Assembly: GCF_035083965.1 (NCBI RefSeq)
Contig: NC_089727.1
Span: forward strand, 16,568,769-16,632,768
DNA length: 64,000 bases
Source: Branchiostoma lanceolatum
Taxonomy: Eukaryota; Chordata; Leptocardii; Amphioxiformes; Branchiostomatidae
Direction: 5' to 3'
How positions within the stretch are numbered: the first letter of the stretch is position 1; each line of letters opens with the position of its first letter. The notes under the pieces were generated by a model. It was not told where the DNA came from. It saw only the letters and a program-made list of their open reading frames with translations, and ran no database searches. The translations under genes and the position numbers were made by a program. Below, in pieces: positions 26,801-38,696 of this stretch.

Positions 26801-29800
26801 GCAACCTTAGACGTGAGAGTGCCGAATGTTATTAAAGACAGTAAGTAAACAAAGACATATTGGAAAATACTATTGAAGACTTCATTTTACATCTCCAGTT
26901 GTATATAGCTCATGATAGATGTATGGGGTGTTCCAACTTCCAGGTAATGGGGGACACTTGTACAAGGGGCTGCAGGTTTTGTTCAGTCAAGACAGCGAGG
27001 CGTCCACCCCCGCTGGATCCAAATGAGCCAGTCCACACAGCAGAGGCCATTTCCAGATGGGGGGTGGACTATATCGTCATCACTTCAGTGGACAGAGATG
27101 GTGGGTGACAGTTTTCTTGTCTATTAATCATAGATACGATGTGTTTGAACTGTTTCAATTTACAACTAAAGCTATGTTTGTACTTTGTAGTCTTGATTAG
27201 GGGTGGATACCGGTTTGGCTTAATAAGGTCCAAGTCCAAGTTTAGGTCCAGAGATTTAGGTTCAGGGTCAGACCTTAACCTGGACCTGATCCTGTCCAGT
27301 TGATGTTTTGTTTTATTATATAATATTAAGCATAGAGAATTAGTACTGACACGCATGACTATAAAAGTTTCTTGGTGAGAAGACTTTCAAGATAAACCAG
27401 TGTTTGATATTTGAATGTTACACTTATTTTAGATGCCTTTTTTGTCAGAGGGGGGACTCAAAACACTTTTTATCAAACAAAATAGAAACATACATTTGTA
27501 CTTTGTTCAGGGTTTTTTGGACTCAGGTTTTTGGCTTTCAGGTTTTTTGGACTCGGTTCTTGGATGTTATAAAGGTCCGAATCAGGTCCAGCGAACCGGT
27601 ATCCACCCCTAGTCTTGATACATACTTGATTGTCTTGAATCTATGTGCGATCTTCTCATCATTGAATGGTTTTATATTTTTTAAATACACTTTGCCTTGT
27701 GTTCAACAAGTTGTTATTTTTTACCAGTTTTGTAATCTTATTTTTGTGTGATCATCCTGTGCAGATGTAGCTGATGGTGGCTCGGCTCACTTTAGCGAGT
27801 GTGTGAAAGAGATCAAAAAGAGGTAGGCTTCTCTCTTTTTAAACAATTTGGTGGGGTTGTGTGGCGCAACGGCAGAGCGTTCGACTCAGAACCAAGAGGT
27901 CCCGAGTTCGAATCCTGTCATGTCACTGATCTTGTGCCCTTGGGAAAGGCACTTTACACGACTTTCCTCACTCGACCCAGGTGTAAATGGGTACCTGACT
28001 TCAGTTGGGGAAGGTCGTATTGAAGTCACCTGGTGGCGCCGAATGGCAGCCGCCCAGACCCTTGCGACAGTTCCACAAAATGCAAGTGTGGATAAGATAT
28101 GTATATGTTGTGTATTAAATGAAACCTGTAAACCCTGCATCAATTCAGCGCTAGAAAGGCTGCCATTGCGGGTAATTTCTGACCAATAAAATCCATTATT
28201 ATTATTATTTTAATTTGACAATTTCCAGCGAAGTTTATGAAAAAGCAAGATTGTTGATGAATTATGTCAGTATTTTTGTGCGATTGACTTGAAGTTAGGA
28301 AGATAACAACATTCTTATATAATGAAAGGAACCTAACTAGCATACCACAACATCTTTAACATTATAAAAAGTTATGACAAGCATTAAGCCAATGATTTCT
28401 TAAGCTGATCCACTCTTGATTAACATCAAGGATGCCATCGTTGTTGGTGGAGTGTCTGACACCAGACTTCCGGGGGAACATGGAGGCTGTCGGAACAGTT
28501 GCAAACTCAGGACTGGACGTTTATGCACACAACATAGAGACAGTCAAGAGACTCACACCGTAAGTTTGGTATTTCATTATGAATTGAATTTGGTTGGACA
28601 AAGTTATGTATTTCCTCAGCAACCAGTAAGGACTTTCAATTTGAGGAGGCAAGAAAAATATCTGTGATTGGAACGACTAAATTTGATTACAACAAGATTG
28701 CTAAGAGTGCTAAGATATACCTTTTTGGTTCTTGTTCAAGGTTTGTTCATGATCCGAGAGCAAAGTATGAAAAGCCCTTTACAGATACTGTCCCATGTGA
28801 ATTAACAAAAGTGAAGTTACTACCACATGATCACCTAGTTGTGGGCTAGCAGAGATGATATATGTTCATTACACCATTATGTTCTTGTCCCAGGTTTGTC
28901 CGTGACCCGAGGGCAAAGTATGACCAGACCTTACAGGTGCTGTCCCATGTGAAGAAGGCTGTGCCTGGCATGGTGACTAAGTCCTCCATTATGCTGGGTC
29001 TAGGGGAAACTGATCAGGAGGTCAGGACCACCATGGAAGGTGAGGAGTGGGGAGGGGGGGCTCACGAGGAGCAGCTTGGACAGTTTAACATGGACTTGCA
29101 CTGTTTTTGTTTGTATTGTGTGTTCTGAATCATAATTCCAAAGGTTTGTCAGTTGTCTGTGAATAGTTTTATCAGGTTGGGAAGTCATTGGATAACAAAG
29201 GTCTTTATAGACAACCAAGTGTTTTTACTTAAGCCGACATTTTGGTGACCGTCTGTCACTTTCCTCAGGGTGATACCGACTGGTGGGACAGTATTGCCCG
29301 TAGGTAGGTGACAGATGGTCACCAAAATGTCGGCTTAGTATGTGAAAACACTTTATTGTGTCCAAATAACTTCGTTATTCTTTGTTATCAGTTGGTATAT
29401 TATTTCTGTGACTTACTAACACTACTTCTATGGTCAAAATAGCAAGATGAGCTTTGTATAAATCTGTACCATTCTTTTGCTTCTGCCAAGATCTACGGAC
29501 GGCAGGCGTGGATTGCCTGACCCTCGGCCAGTACATGCAGCCTACCAAGAGACACCTCAAGGTTGGTCTTCTTTACTAATGTAGTAATGGGATTTCCTGA
29601 AACCATCCATACATGACAGGTTACTCATTACCTTAGAGTTAGAATTCTTTATGTACATGTATTAATAGTCAACCCCCAACATCTGACCCTTACCTCTTCC
29701 CTCATGACCTCAATGAAAAGCTGCCTGTCTGCATGCATTTGAGCTTCTCATGAATAAAAAAAGGTACAAACAAACAAAAAAACAAACACACTAACAAACA

Positions 29801-30850
29801 CCATCTACATTTAAGAAAATGGTTATTTATAAGTTAGAGGTTGAGAACATATAAGTATGAAGCATTATGTAATAAATACCATTTTTTCAAAATGTCTCAT
29901 ATGCTTCCCAAATAAACAAAATGTATCATTTGACAACTTTGCCATGTGTCTCACCATGATAGCACTTAATATATCCACTTCACTAATATAGGTCCAGGAG
30001 TATGTGACTCCTGCCAAGTTTAAGCACTGGGAGGAGGTCGGAGGTGAGATGGGGTTTGCCTATACAGCAAGTGGACCCCTCGTCAGGTCTTCTTACAGGG
30101 CAGGTGAGCAACAAACTGTTTTGCATCTTACAGTTGATCATATACATACTTTGAGAATCTTGAGCAGTTCTTCCCATGTGTTATTTTTGGTTGTATATAT
30201 TTTACATTATGTAATGGCTCAGGTGCAGGAAAACGTGTTAAAGGCAACCAAAGCAATATTAGGGCCAAGAAATGGAAATAGAAAAAATGCTGAAATCTTT
30301 ATCGTACTGATTTTTACTAACATTGTTAACATTTACTAACATTTGCGTAATAACTTCATACTTTTAGGATTTTAAATCTGGGCAAAATCATACCGTACGA
30401 TGATCCCCTTAGTTTCGCAACCCTACAAAAACTCTGGCCACGATTTTCTGTGAGTTCTCACATCACAACGACGTCATATTTTTGCATAATGGACGTTGCT
30501 AAACATTATGATAATGTTGTTTGAAATTAATCATGTGTAGAAATTACTAAATAAATAAATTGACTTTCAAAATCCGATTTCCGGGCCCTTACATTGCTTG
30601 GGTTTCCTTTAAAAACTTTTCCAGATAATGCCTTTTATTAGCACTATGGTTGTAGGCTGCAATATTCAATCGGCCTACATGATCGATTATTCTCAGTTTC
30701 TCAGCAATTGTTTGATAAAACATTACAGCCCATAGAAATACATGAATGTTACATTGATGTTTTTTTTCCTTGGTCATAGGTGAATTTTACATCAAGAACC
30801 TCCTAAACAAGAAGAAAGCTGAGGCAACCAAGGATAGTCAAGAGTCATGA
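23806..30850 (+). CDS. LIAS: Lipoyl synthase, mitochondrial
   Basis: Eleven exons: 23,806-23,895; 25,067-25,230; 25,721-25,814; 26,289-26,369; 26,944-27,100; 27,765-27,822; 28,431-28,559; 28,894-29,039; 29,491-29,561; 29,992-30,103; 30,780-30,850. Phases agree throughout, giving 390 residues (human 372). The protein inserts two sulphurs into octanoyl groups to make lipoate on mitochondrial 2-oxoacid dehydrogenases and glycine cleavage H protein. Exon 1 is an arginine-bearing presequence ([14 protein letters not shown]). Exon 4 has the auxiliary-cluster motif [12 protein letters not shown] (C-x4-C-x5-C), exon 5 the radical-SAM motif CTRGCRFC, and exon 10 the RSSY motif whose serine binds the auxiliary cluster. 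SGLDVYAHN and [15 protein letters not shown] are also typical. All catalytic residues looked for are present. Exon 7's acceptor (catcaag) has a weak pyrimidine tract. A decayed copy of the exon 8 start lies at 28,741. The start ATGGCTGCC has a YY1-like context. Confidence 0.96.
24677..25016. mobile_element. Fold-back element, family C (ACGTTTCGGTGACCATCTG)
   Basis: Both ends carry 'tttttacacaaccaagag'. Inside are 'acgtttcggtgaccatctgt' and its inverse, then 'gactggctcacatag..gcagcacaggtgttgctgc' and its inverse. The element is one long hairpin with a short loop. It lies in LIAS intron 1. Relatives are at 29,212, 34,561 and 45,608. Confidence 0.75.
25370..25689 (-). mobile_element. tRNA-headed SINE in LIAS intron 2
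   Basis: On the minus strand it starts 'taagtggcatcacggtagcg', followed by 'ccaggttcaaatctggcc' (T arm and B box). It then shares 'cccttgggaaaggcacttt' with the plus-strand SINEs at 27,850 and 61,099. The far end is indistinct. Confidence 0.65.
25847..26122. mobile_element. Inverted-repeat element, family A
   Basis: TAAAGGCAACCAAAGCAAT opens and 'attgctttggttgtcttta' closes it. It lies in LIAS intron 3, 32 bp after the donor. Confidence 0.8.
27198..27611. mobile_element. hAT-like MITE with 8-bp target duplication
   Basis: The terminal repeats are TAGGGGTGGATACCGGTT and the complement AACCGGTATCCACCCCTA. The flanks GTCTTGAT (27,190-27,197 and 27,612-27,619) are identical 8-mers, as hAT transposases make. 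The interior repeats 'aggtccaag/aggttcagg' motifs and has no transposase. It lies in LIAS intron 5. Confidence 0.88.
27850..28211 (+). mobile_element. tRNA-headed SINE, family S1
   Basis: 'tggcgcaacggcagagcg' (A box region) and 'gagttcgaatcctg' (B box) form a tRNA-like head. A conserved body follows ('cccttgggaaaggcacttt', 'cacctggtggcgcc'), ending in an ATT repeat tail. It lies in LIAS intron 6, in the sense direction. A second copy is at 61,099. Confidence 0.85.
28727..28800 (+). pseudogene. Decayed copy of LIAS exon 8 start
   Basis: It repeats the acceptor 'gttcttgttcaag' and the first ~19 codons of exon 8, reading [16 protein letters not shown] where the real exon (28,894) reads [16 protein letters not shown]. 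Similarity ends at 'tgtcccatgtga'. Using this acceptor would shift the frame, so it is best seen as a non-functional duplicate. Confidence 0.8.
29212..29352. mobile_element. Fold-back element, family C
   Basis: 'agccgacattttggtgaccg' and its inverse 'ggtcaccaaaatgtcggct' bracket a short loop. It lies in LIAS intron 8. Confidence 0.65.
30239..30612. mobile_element. Inverted-repeat element, family A
   Basis: 'taaaggcaaccaaagcaat' and the inverse 'attgcttgggtttccttta' form the ends. It lies in LIAS intron 10. Confidence 0.8.
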
Positions 30851-31189
30851 TTCCATACCATTATGGGTGGGAGTATCCAATGTGTATGTAATAACTAGTG
30901 GTGGCAGAGACACATGTGATAAAAATATATTATCGTTATTTTACATTTATGTTGTCATTGTTATGACGTAAAATTTTACAAGTGGAGATCTTTGAATGGG
31001 GAGTTTTTAACCTCCTTGCTGAGGTAGCCGTTTAGCACCAAATCTGTATTGGACACCGAGGCTAGGCAGCTGGGAGAAAGTTAATCTTAAGAAATATGAT
31101 GATACTGGTGGTGGTTCGTCCAGACCCTTGTAGTGCCTAGTGGCACACAGAGCAGCAAGTTTCCTTTCTGTTTCAGCAGCAGGGTATAT

Positions 31190-31385
31190 TTTTGCTCGCC
31201 CTTTCCCTTTAACGAGCTTGCGGTATCTCCTTAATAAACACGGGACCCCCTTCTGAAAGGATGATGCAGCCCCAACTGAGATGCTCTTCCCAGGATTTGA
31301 ACCGGGGTCTCCATGTTAGCAGACCTAATTGGAAGCAGGAGCTCAACTGTGAGGCTGCTACCGGTTAAGCTAAAGGGACATCTCT
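31190..31385 (-). mobile_element. tRNA-headed SINE remnant
   Basis: On the minus strand, 'gatgtccctttagcttaacc' looks like the tRNA start, and 'gaccccggttcaaatcctg' is a T arm and B box. The body runs left to 'gagcttgcggtatctcc'. Confidence 0.55.
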
Positions 31386-32823
31386 ACTGGTGATGGTAGA
31401 TAGATAAAATGTTGTTGTGATGACAATGAACTTGGACTATTATATTATTGTGCAGTCTGGATCAGGGAATATATGCAGGAACCAGAAGTTGGAGGAAGCT
31501 GCTGGTATTGTGGCTCCTGAAGTTTTGAAGAGCCACCTGTCAATGATGTGCAGAACTGCACTACCACAAAACAATTGTAATGCAACAAGGATAGAGTAAA
31601 CCTGGGAACTCATCTTGTCTTACGTTATTTCTCAATGGTGTAATTCGCCACACAGTTGCATCCCTTTTATGTCATATTTACAGGTTTGCGATAGCCAAAC
31701 CTGTATTGTTACATTGCTTGTGGGATGCATGTAGCAGGGAGGCTTAAAGTAATCTTGTTACATCCAACATGTTGAGAATCATCGATGAGTGAAGGCTAGC
31801 ACACTCTCTTCTTGATGCCCACTTGGTGACTTGTAAGTGCATGTATGTAAAGATGTAAAACTGATTTCCAATGTTGCATGGAAGAAAATTAGGCAGGTAA
31901 AGTGCTTTGAAGATACTTCAGATGTTTCACTTAGTGTTGTTACCTGCCTTGCATACATTACCATACTTTATCCAGTTCTGCTGCTAATGCTGGGGACTAG
32001 GCCCGAGCATAGATAAAAGAAAAAAACTTGGGAGCTCCAGCATAAAGCATATCTGGTTTAGGATGCTGTGTAAGCCAGGGAAGCCTGTTACTACCTTGGT
32101 ATCTGGTGTATTTGATTAAAAAAACTCATTAAAACTGGTTCGTCAATGATCTGTATTAGAAGACATCAAGGCTGTTTGAGTCCATGAAGGAAAACCCCAC
32201 AACACTGTACTAGCATTACACACTGTAGGTCTAGAACCCAGTATACTGGGTCGTTTCTTACAGGAAATTTCCTCAATGAGTATCACAGGTCTTTGCACAT
32301 GAATAGGAACATCCCATTCTCCATGTTTGGTGTTCAATAGAACAGGTACACAATATAACAGGTACACAGTTACTCCTATCAACACTTCATATAGTCTCAG
32401 GTCTCTTGTTTACTTAATATCAAGGTAATCAGAGACCTCGGCTGGTACAGTTTACAATGCTCGTGCTATTTCAGCAATGACACTCTTTTTTTTGGATGTA
32501 GATTTCTTTTAGCAAGAAAATATCCTTTGATTCAATAGTTTGTTATATCAAAGTATGCAGTCAATATGTAGTGTTGGATGCTGTGTACATGTTATGTTTC
32601 CAGTCCTACGGATGGCATTCTTGATAAACATCTACATATGATTTTTGTTAGAATTAAAATATGAATGCAGTATAAGCAGTTTGGACACACAATCATGACT
32701 TTATGAATGACATCGTCTACATTTGTAGCGGCCAAATTTGATAAAGGAGTGCAAAAGGACAAAGCTTGTTTAGTGAATATACTGTAATAATTTTGCAGCA
32801 GTATTACGAAAGGCTTGAATTCT

Positions 32824-32942
32824 TATTCTCCAAGCAGAGGTATCGGTCGAGTGGGGTAGGAGTGTTCAGAATTTTTTACGTTCCTCTTCCTTTAATCCCA
32901 GACACTCTTACCCCACTCAACTGAAACTCGCTTGGAGAATAT
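32824..32942. mobile_element. Short hairpin MITE with CTCCAAGC ends
   Basis: 'attctccaagcagaggtatc' and 'ctcgcttggagaatat' are inverted, with 'gagtggggtaggagtgt' opposed by its inverse inside. It shares its end sequence with elements at 46,418, 51,799 and 55,880, although the interiors differ. Confidence 0.7.
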
Positions 32943-33148
32943 TGAATTCTTACCAGTACTTATAAATGTTGTCACACATGAAAGAAGCATTTCTTTTTTC
33001 AGACAACTGAACAATATTCAGGCATGAACAGATGTTATCCATTCAGTCAAGTTTGTGTTGCTGTATTTAAATCAACTACAGATATAAATGTAATACCTTT
33101 GTCCAAACACTGTCCATGTCCTAGAACATAAAATCAAGACTGACGTTA

Positions 33149-33236
33149 GGCCACACCAATTTAATTTCTTGGTTAACGGATATTTATTTTTCAAAAAATA
33201 AAAATCTGTTAAACAAGAAATCAAATTGGTGTGGCC
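33149..33236. mobile_element. Short family B element with TTA duplication
   Basis: 88 bp: GGCCACACCAATTTAATTTC and its inverse around an A/T-rich centre, flanked on both sides by TTA. Confidence 0.8.
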
Positions 33237-33967
33237 TTACTGGCATAACTGCACAATGTCTAATAATAATTAATATACACATGTACTTGATATATACCTA
33301 CTAAGGCTTCTTGCTTCTACAAAACGTCCAGTACAGCCACATGGCACATATATACTGATAGAGCAACGGCTATCATCATTAACACTCTCTATTGCACTTC
33401 TGTCTGAGACATTTCTTAATTCTGTCGCCTCTACAAAAACATCTTTTTCCAGTTTTGGTGGATACTACGTAGTAAAATACACACATATTTGACAAAAATT
33501 ATTTGCTTCTTTACGTTACACTCATATCCATGAGAGCTTATATTTCGTATGTACAAAGATGGCTGCGTTTTGGTAAATCTAGTCAGGCCTCACCAGTCAC
33601 AAAATACACTACTTCCAACTGAAGGTAGCAACAATCTATCCTGCCTGCATTTTGCCTTTACATCAATTAAGCTTTGTTTCAAGCTCGAAAAGGCAACACT
33701 TAACCAAAAATATTCTTTCTGCGATATGGAACATTCACCATACATTTTGTAGAAAAGGATTTGTCTAGTAAGTACGTTGTACATATTCTCACAAGTGCAC
33801 TTCCACATACATTTTAGTTCCGGCAGTAATTTGCAACAGACTTTACTGTTTGGTAGATTTGTCATCAAATGAGCACCAGTAGCCATTTTGGACTAATACT
33901 CACACTTACGCTTAAAATCTACAGAAATGAAAACATTACGAAGCTACGTTTTGAACCAGGCACGCGG

Positions 33968-36900
33968 CTATCCCAGAAGCACCTTCTTCATTTTGTTGGC
34001 AGGCACGTTGTGTTCGTCCTCGGATTCCGAGTCGCTGAAGGCGAGATCGTGGCCCGTGTCGGTACAGTTTGGCGAGCAGAGGTACTGCAGTAGAGGGAGG
34101 CGATACTTTCCACAGAAGTCAACGAACTTGACGTTTTTGACACGGGACTCGAAGTACACGCCTGTAATATAGAGGAGACGGATAGAGTCACAAAATGACT
34201 ACCACAATTTCGAAGCAAAGGTGAAGATCTAGACAAATAGTTGCCATCAAATTTTATACCTGGTTTGTGGCATCAAATAGCAGATCCTTGAGTGTTTGAT
34301 GAATACATGTAGATCTATCAAAATCTATCCCATTCTTGGATTGCAATTGGGGGATGGGACAGAGTTAGGGAGGGGTATGTAGTTGAACATAGTCCTAAAT
34401 GCCCCATTCCTGCAATAACAGTATTGTTCAACCAAGGACATCATATCTACAGACACCCTTAGTAAATTTGCTCCACAACTAACGGCCCAAAATGTGTTAA
34501 AGCACCTTGTAGCTTAGTTATCATTCAATGGCAACAGATCTTTAAATTGAATAAAAAGACTTTTTACACAACCAAGAGATTTATTCCACCGACGTTTCGG
34601 TGACCATCTGTCACCTTCTTCAAGGCAATTCTGACTGGTTCACATACATTGTAGCAATGCAGCACAGGTGTTGCTGCTTATACATAATGAGATGCATTCC
34701 CAAACGCAAAATATGTGCTGCATTGCTATGTGAACCAGTCAGAATTGCCTTGAAGAAGGTGACAGATGGTCACCGAAACGTCGGTGGAATAAATCTCTTG
34801 GTTGTGTAAAAAGAGTAGATGATGAAACTATTCATGGAGATCTTTAAATCCATACTAAAACTTGCCTTTGCACTTTGGGTTGACACAACTACAGGCTCCA
34901 TCCAGGTACTGTACAAGTGTGGCCGGTAAGTTGTCTGGAGAGTACGTAACACCCTGGTTCTTCACCACTCTCGCTGCCAGCTCCAGCATCGATGGCGGGT
35001 CATAGGTCAGATCACGGACAAACCGGACTACCAGAGGGTTGCCACGCAAACTCAGCTCTTGAAGATTTCTGGAAAAAATGTTCGATAATTTGCTTAAACA
35101 TTCCTGAGTAATAGAAATATCCAACGTAAAATGATATGTCACTATTCACTTATATTACAACCCTACAATCAGTACTCAATGAGCGTCATACACTATAATA
35201 TAGACTTCTTCAGACTATACAAAAAAGTAAAAATATAATATGCTTTCAAGAATTGGAAAGAAAGTCTGCTACTAAACTTTGCACATAGTTCTGGGGTCAA
35301 AATTAAAATCACAAAGTCAGTTCTGCGGCTTTTACGGCTACAAGGCAATGCATCTATTCTAAGTTTTGTGGGTATGTTGATTTCGTAAACATGTTCTACT
35401 CAAAGTCTATTTCTATGATGTAATTGATATCATTATTGTACGTTTTTAACCGATTGTTTATGTAATTTTGTATGTTGTACGGGGGAGACAAATGGCAGCG
35501 GTAATTTATACAACCTGTACATGTTTTGTCTCCCTGTCTACTCGCTGTAATATGGCAAAAGTCAAATAAAGAAATCCAAGAGACTGAACTTCCTACACTT
35601 GAACCTCGAAGGAGGGGGGGGCGACATGATCCAGGTATTCAAACTCGTCAAGGGGCCGGGTTTGACCGCATCGAGCCAAGCAGACTATTTAACTTCAAGA
35701 CTGATGCTCGGACCAGGGGTCTCCCCTACAAGATCGCCAAACCCCTAGCCAAGAAATCAACGAGACGTAACTTCTTTACTGTCAGGGCAATTAACCTCCG
35801 GAACAGACTTCCTGCGGACGTGGTAGCAGCTGACACTGTCAATGTCTTCAAATCCAGACTAGACTATGGAAGACTAGACCAGACTAGACTATGGAAGGGT
35901 TTGGAGTATGCACCCACATAGACTCTGGACATTTATGTACTTTATGCTGTTGTTTACAAACAGAACTTACAGGCAATAGCCTCTTTCTGTTATGTCAATA
36001 GTCAATAGACTAGTGTCTGACCTGAGCTTGATCATCTCTGTTGGTAAGGTGGTGAGCGTGTTGTTGTGTAGACTGAGCGAGCGTAGACTCTTCATCCTGC
36101 TCAGCTCCCTGGGCAGGTGTTGCAGTCTGTTGTCACACAGAACCAGACAGGACAGGTTTGACAGGGTGCTCACTTCCACTGGTACACTGGTCAGGTAGTT
36201 ACCTCCTAGGTACAGGAGCTCCAAGCTAGGTGAAGACAATTATATTGAACGTCAATGAAGGATAGACATCCAGGCCATAAGATACAATCAATCATTTGCG
36301 AGCATCAGGGTCTGATGTATGGCAGATACAGACATGCATAACTAGTAATAAGATACTCTCCAAGCAGAGGTAAGATCCGGGGTATTTTCGACGTGTTTTC
36401 GCGGTATTGTATACATGTAATACGTCTTTCTTCTAAAAGTGAATGTGATGTGTGTACATCTGAAATGTATGTGGACATGTATACATATGCATCATGTTGT
36501 TTTAAATTCCAGATTTTGATATATAATTGGAATTATTGAGCACAAAATCGGGACATTCTCATACTACCACAGAGCTGCTAACAATTCAGAAAGGTGCTTG
36601 TCAAGCAAAACAACATATGCTTTTCTTATACTCAGACATTTGGGCCGTTGCCATGTCAGCAACTCTGTACTGAGCCCCCCTACAAGCAATTCGACAAGGT
36701 TCAATCAAGCCAAATCCCACCATTTAGCGATAGTCATGCATGTAGTTATCCAGAGCTCCCAATACATCAGGGGAAGGAAATGTGAGAATTACCCTGTCCA
36801 CCCTTGCCTTATTGAACTTTCCAATGAAATGACGGTAACACTTTTCCCCTGGATGTTGGCATGGAATAATCCCTTAGTGGGTTGGTGACGTCAGTAGACT

Positions 36901-38696
36901 GGATGGAAAGCATCACTTCGACACTTAAGAAAGCCCAGAGGACCATAGAAAGTTTCTATGGACTTTCTTGAAGTCTAAGTGAACAGTTAAGGACTGACTC
37001 TTCACCTACATTGACGTCAAACTTTGGTTGCTTATCAGATGCCCTTGGAAAATGGGTTTTTCTACTTTTGCGCTGTCTAGTAAACACTGGGCAGATGCAA
37101 CATAATGCTAACAAGTAACATCCAGGCAAAGGCTACGCAGTACCCAAGAAGACTGAAGGAGAAGAAATGTTTTTATGAAAACTCAATTTGACCAGATTTG
37201 CAATGTACCTTAATTTTGACTTAATATACTCATTTGATACTTTTGATTATTCCTTAACATTTTCTTGCAAAGTTTAAGCTTTCTAGCTGTTAAAGGACAA
37301 GGGGTGACTGGATAATGTCATTTGCATCAAGAATACAATCCTTTTGCTGTGTATGTACTGTAATTCTTGATTTGTTAGCTGTAACTTAATTTTAGCTGAT
37401 CTAACTGTCAAGTTGGTCACCCGCTAAAATTTCATCATCTCAAATATTTGATCACTGATATTTGAGACAGTAATGTTTGTTCCCACTGTTAAAATTAAGT
37501 GCCGTGACCTACTCCATTTTCCCTCAATCGCTATATTTTCCTGCCGCTATATCAAAGTGATTTACAGTATTTCCCCACAGATCAACCCAGACAGAAATGA
37601 TTGACACAACATTATAATTAGCCTCAATCATGTCACAAGACAATGTGATAAACCACATCAGTCTAGCCAAGGAGGTTATCTCCATGTTTGGTTCAGCACA
37701 GAATGACTGTGCACTATTCCATAGACAAAGACTGCTGTCCAACAGGCTTTGTTGGTGACATTTGATCTGTAGGGTGACTTAAAGAGTTTTGTGCTGACTC
37801 ATGTCAGGTGAGGTGGGTTAGATTTATGGCAGGTGTAATTAAATGGAAGCAATGACATGCAGTTTGTTGTTAGAGGGCAAGGATACTAGAGAAGGGCTAT
37901 TAGTACAGTTTCAAGTCATATAGGCGAATAAAGGGTGTCATTTTTAAAACTCTAAGTAAAGTATAACCAAGGACATTATCCTATATAATATCGTGGTATA
38001 ACCTTTGTATTCAAATTCATTGGCAATAATGTCACATATTATGCTGGGATTCTGGTAATGTTTTCAGGGTAAATTCTTACATCTCGAGACAAGCTGTTGT
38101 ATTTTTGTGATTTTTACATAATCTATGATCATAAGTCAGGGACGAATACTCATGCGAATGATGAAATCACGGAAGTGAATTTGTTTATCTAAACATTTAC
38201 ACAAGGTAACTAATTGGATTTCAACTCACCCTTGCATGTTCTCTATCTCCGGTGGTAGAGTTCTTATCCTGTTGCCCCCTAAGTACAAAGCTTTCAGTTT
38301 GTCCATTTGCGTGAGTTGAAAGGGAAAATCCGTGAAAAGATTCCCGCTGAGGTTCAGCACTTCCAGGGACGGGGCGAGGTGGAAGTCCTTGGGGAGGGCG
38401 GACTCGTCTAGCCGGTTGTTTTTCACGATCAGAGTACGAAGTCTGGGGAGTTGTACGATCTCTTCAGAAATGTAACTCAAGTGGTTCGAGCTAAAATCGA
38501 GGATTTCGAGACATTTGAACTGAGAAATGGCCCGTGGTAAGACGGCTATGCGGTTGTGAGTTAGGAGGAGGGTCTTACAGTCCAAGGCACCGGCCGTCTG
38601 TGTCAACTGCTCGGGGAACAGCTCCAGGTCGGACCGAGAGAAATCCACGACGTTTTCAGCGTCGTCGTCATCCATGGTCCGTCTTCTTAGCACCAA
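33968..38696 (-). CDS. LRRC58: Leucine-rich repeat-containing protein 58
   Basis: Four exons right to left: 38,696-38,230; 36,225-36,022; 35,068-34,866; 34,161-33,968. They total 355 residues (human 371). Nine or so leucine-rich repeats are visible, e.g. LKALYLGGNRIRTLPPEI, LELLYLGGNYL, LSCLVLCDNRLQHLP, LRSLSLHNNTL and LQELSLRGNPL. The conserved C-terminal region follows: VVRFVRDLTYDPPSMLELAA, then VKFVDFCGKYRLPL and YLCSPNC. An acidic serine tail (SDSESEDE) ends in KKVLLG, as in the human protein. The family acts as a cytosolic adaptor; a link to ubiquitin-ligase targeting has been reported recently for the human protein (recalled, not checked). The last intron begins GC, not GT (AAAG|GCAAGT); phase and homology require it. 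A second ATG (38,675) could be the true start: MDDDDAENVVDFS. Confidence 0.94.
34561..34813. mobile_element. Fold-back element, family C
   Basis: 'tttttacacaaccaagag' and its inverse form the ends; 'acgtttcggtgaccatctgt' and 'acagatggtcaccgaaacgt' pair inside. It lies in LRRC58 intron 3. Confidence 0.75.
35569..35920 (+). mobile_element. LINE 3' fragment (reverse transcriptase tail)
   Basis: An open frame of about 115 codons in sense to the plus strand reads DPGIQTRQGAGFDRIE, LFNFKTDARTRGLPYKIAKP, RRNFFTVRAINLRNRLP and VNVFKSRLD. This matches the terminal segment after the reverse transcriptase domain in CR1/jockey-like non-LTR retrotransposons. The catalytic domain and endonuclease are absent: a 5'-truncated insertion, antisense in LRRC58 intron 2. 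No stop interrupts the fragment. Confidence 0.8.
37356..37570. mobile_element. MITE family D (TACTGTAA ends)
   Basis: 'tactgtaattcttgatttgt' to 'atcaaagtgatttacagta'. It is an inverted copy of 41,628-41,841, with blocks such as 'gtgccgtgacctactccatt' and 'tatattttcctgccgctata' shared almost exactly. It lies in LRRC58 intron 1. Confidence 0.8.

Larger units (their letters stand above)
30851..33148. other. Tail-to-tail spacer between LIAS and LRRC58
   Basis: LIAS 3' UTR starts here, but no clear AATAAA was seen close to the stop. The spacer holds a SINE remnant (31,190-31,385), a short hairpin element (32,824-32,942) and otherwise AT-rich DNA without supported genes. Confidence 0.5.

Noticed and set aside
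27850-27925. Possible tRNA gene
   Set aside because: This is the head of a SINE: the same head with the same downstream body recurs at 61,099.
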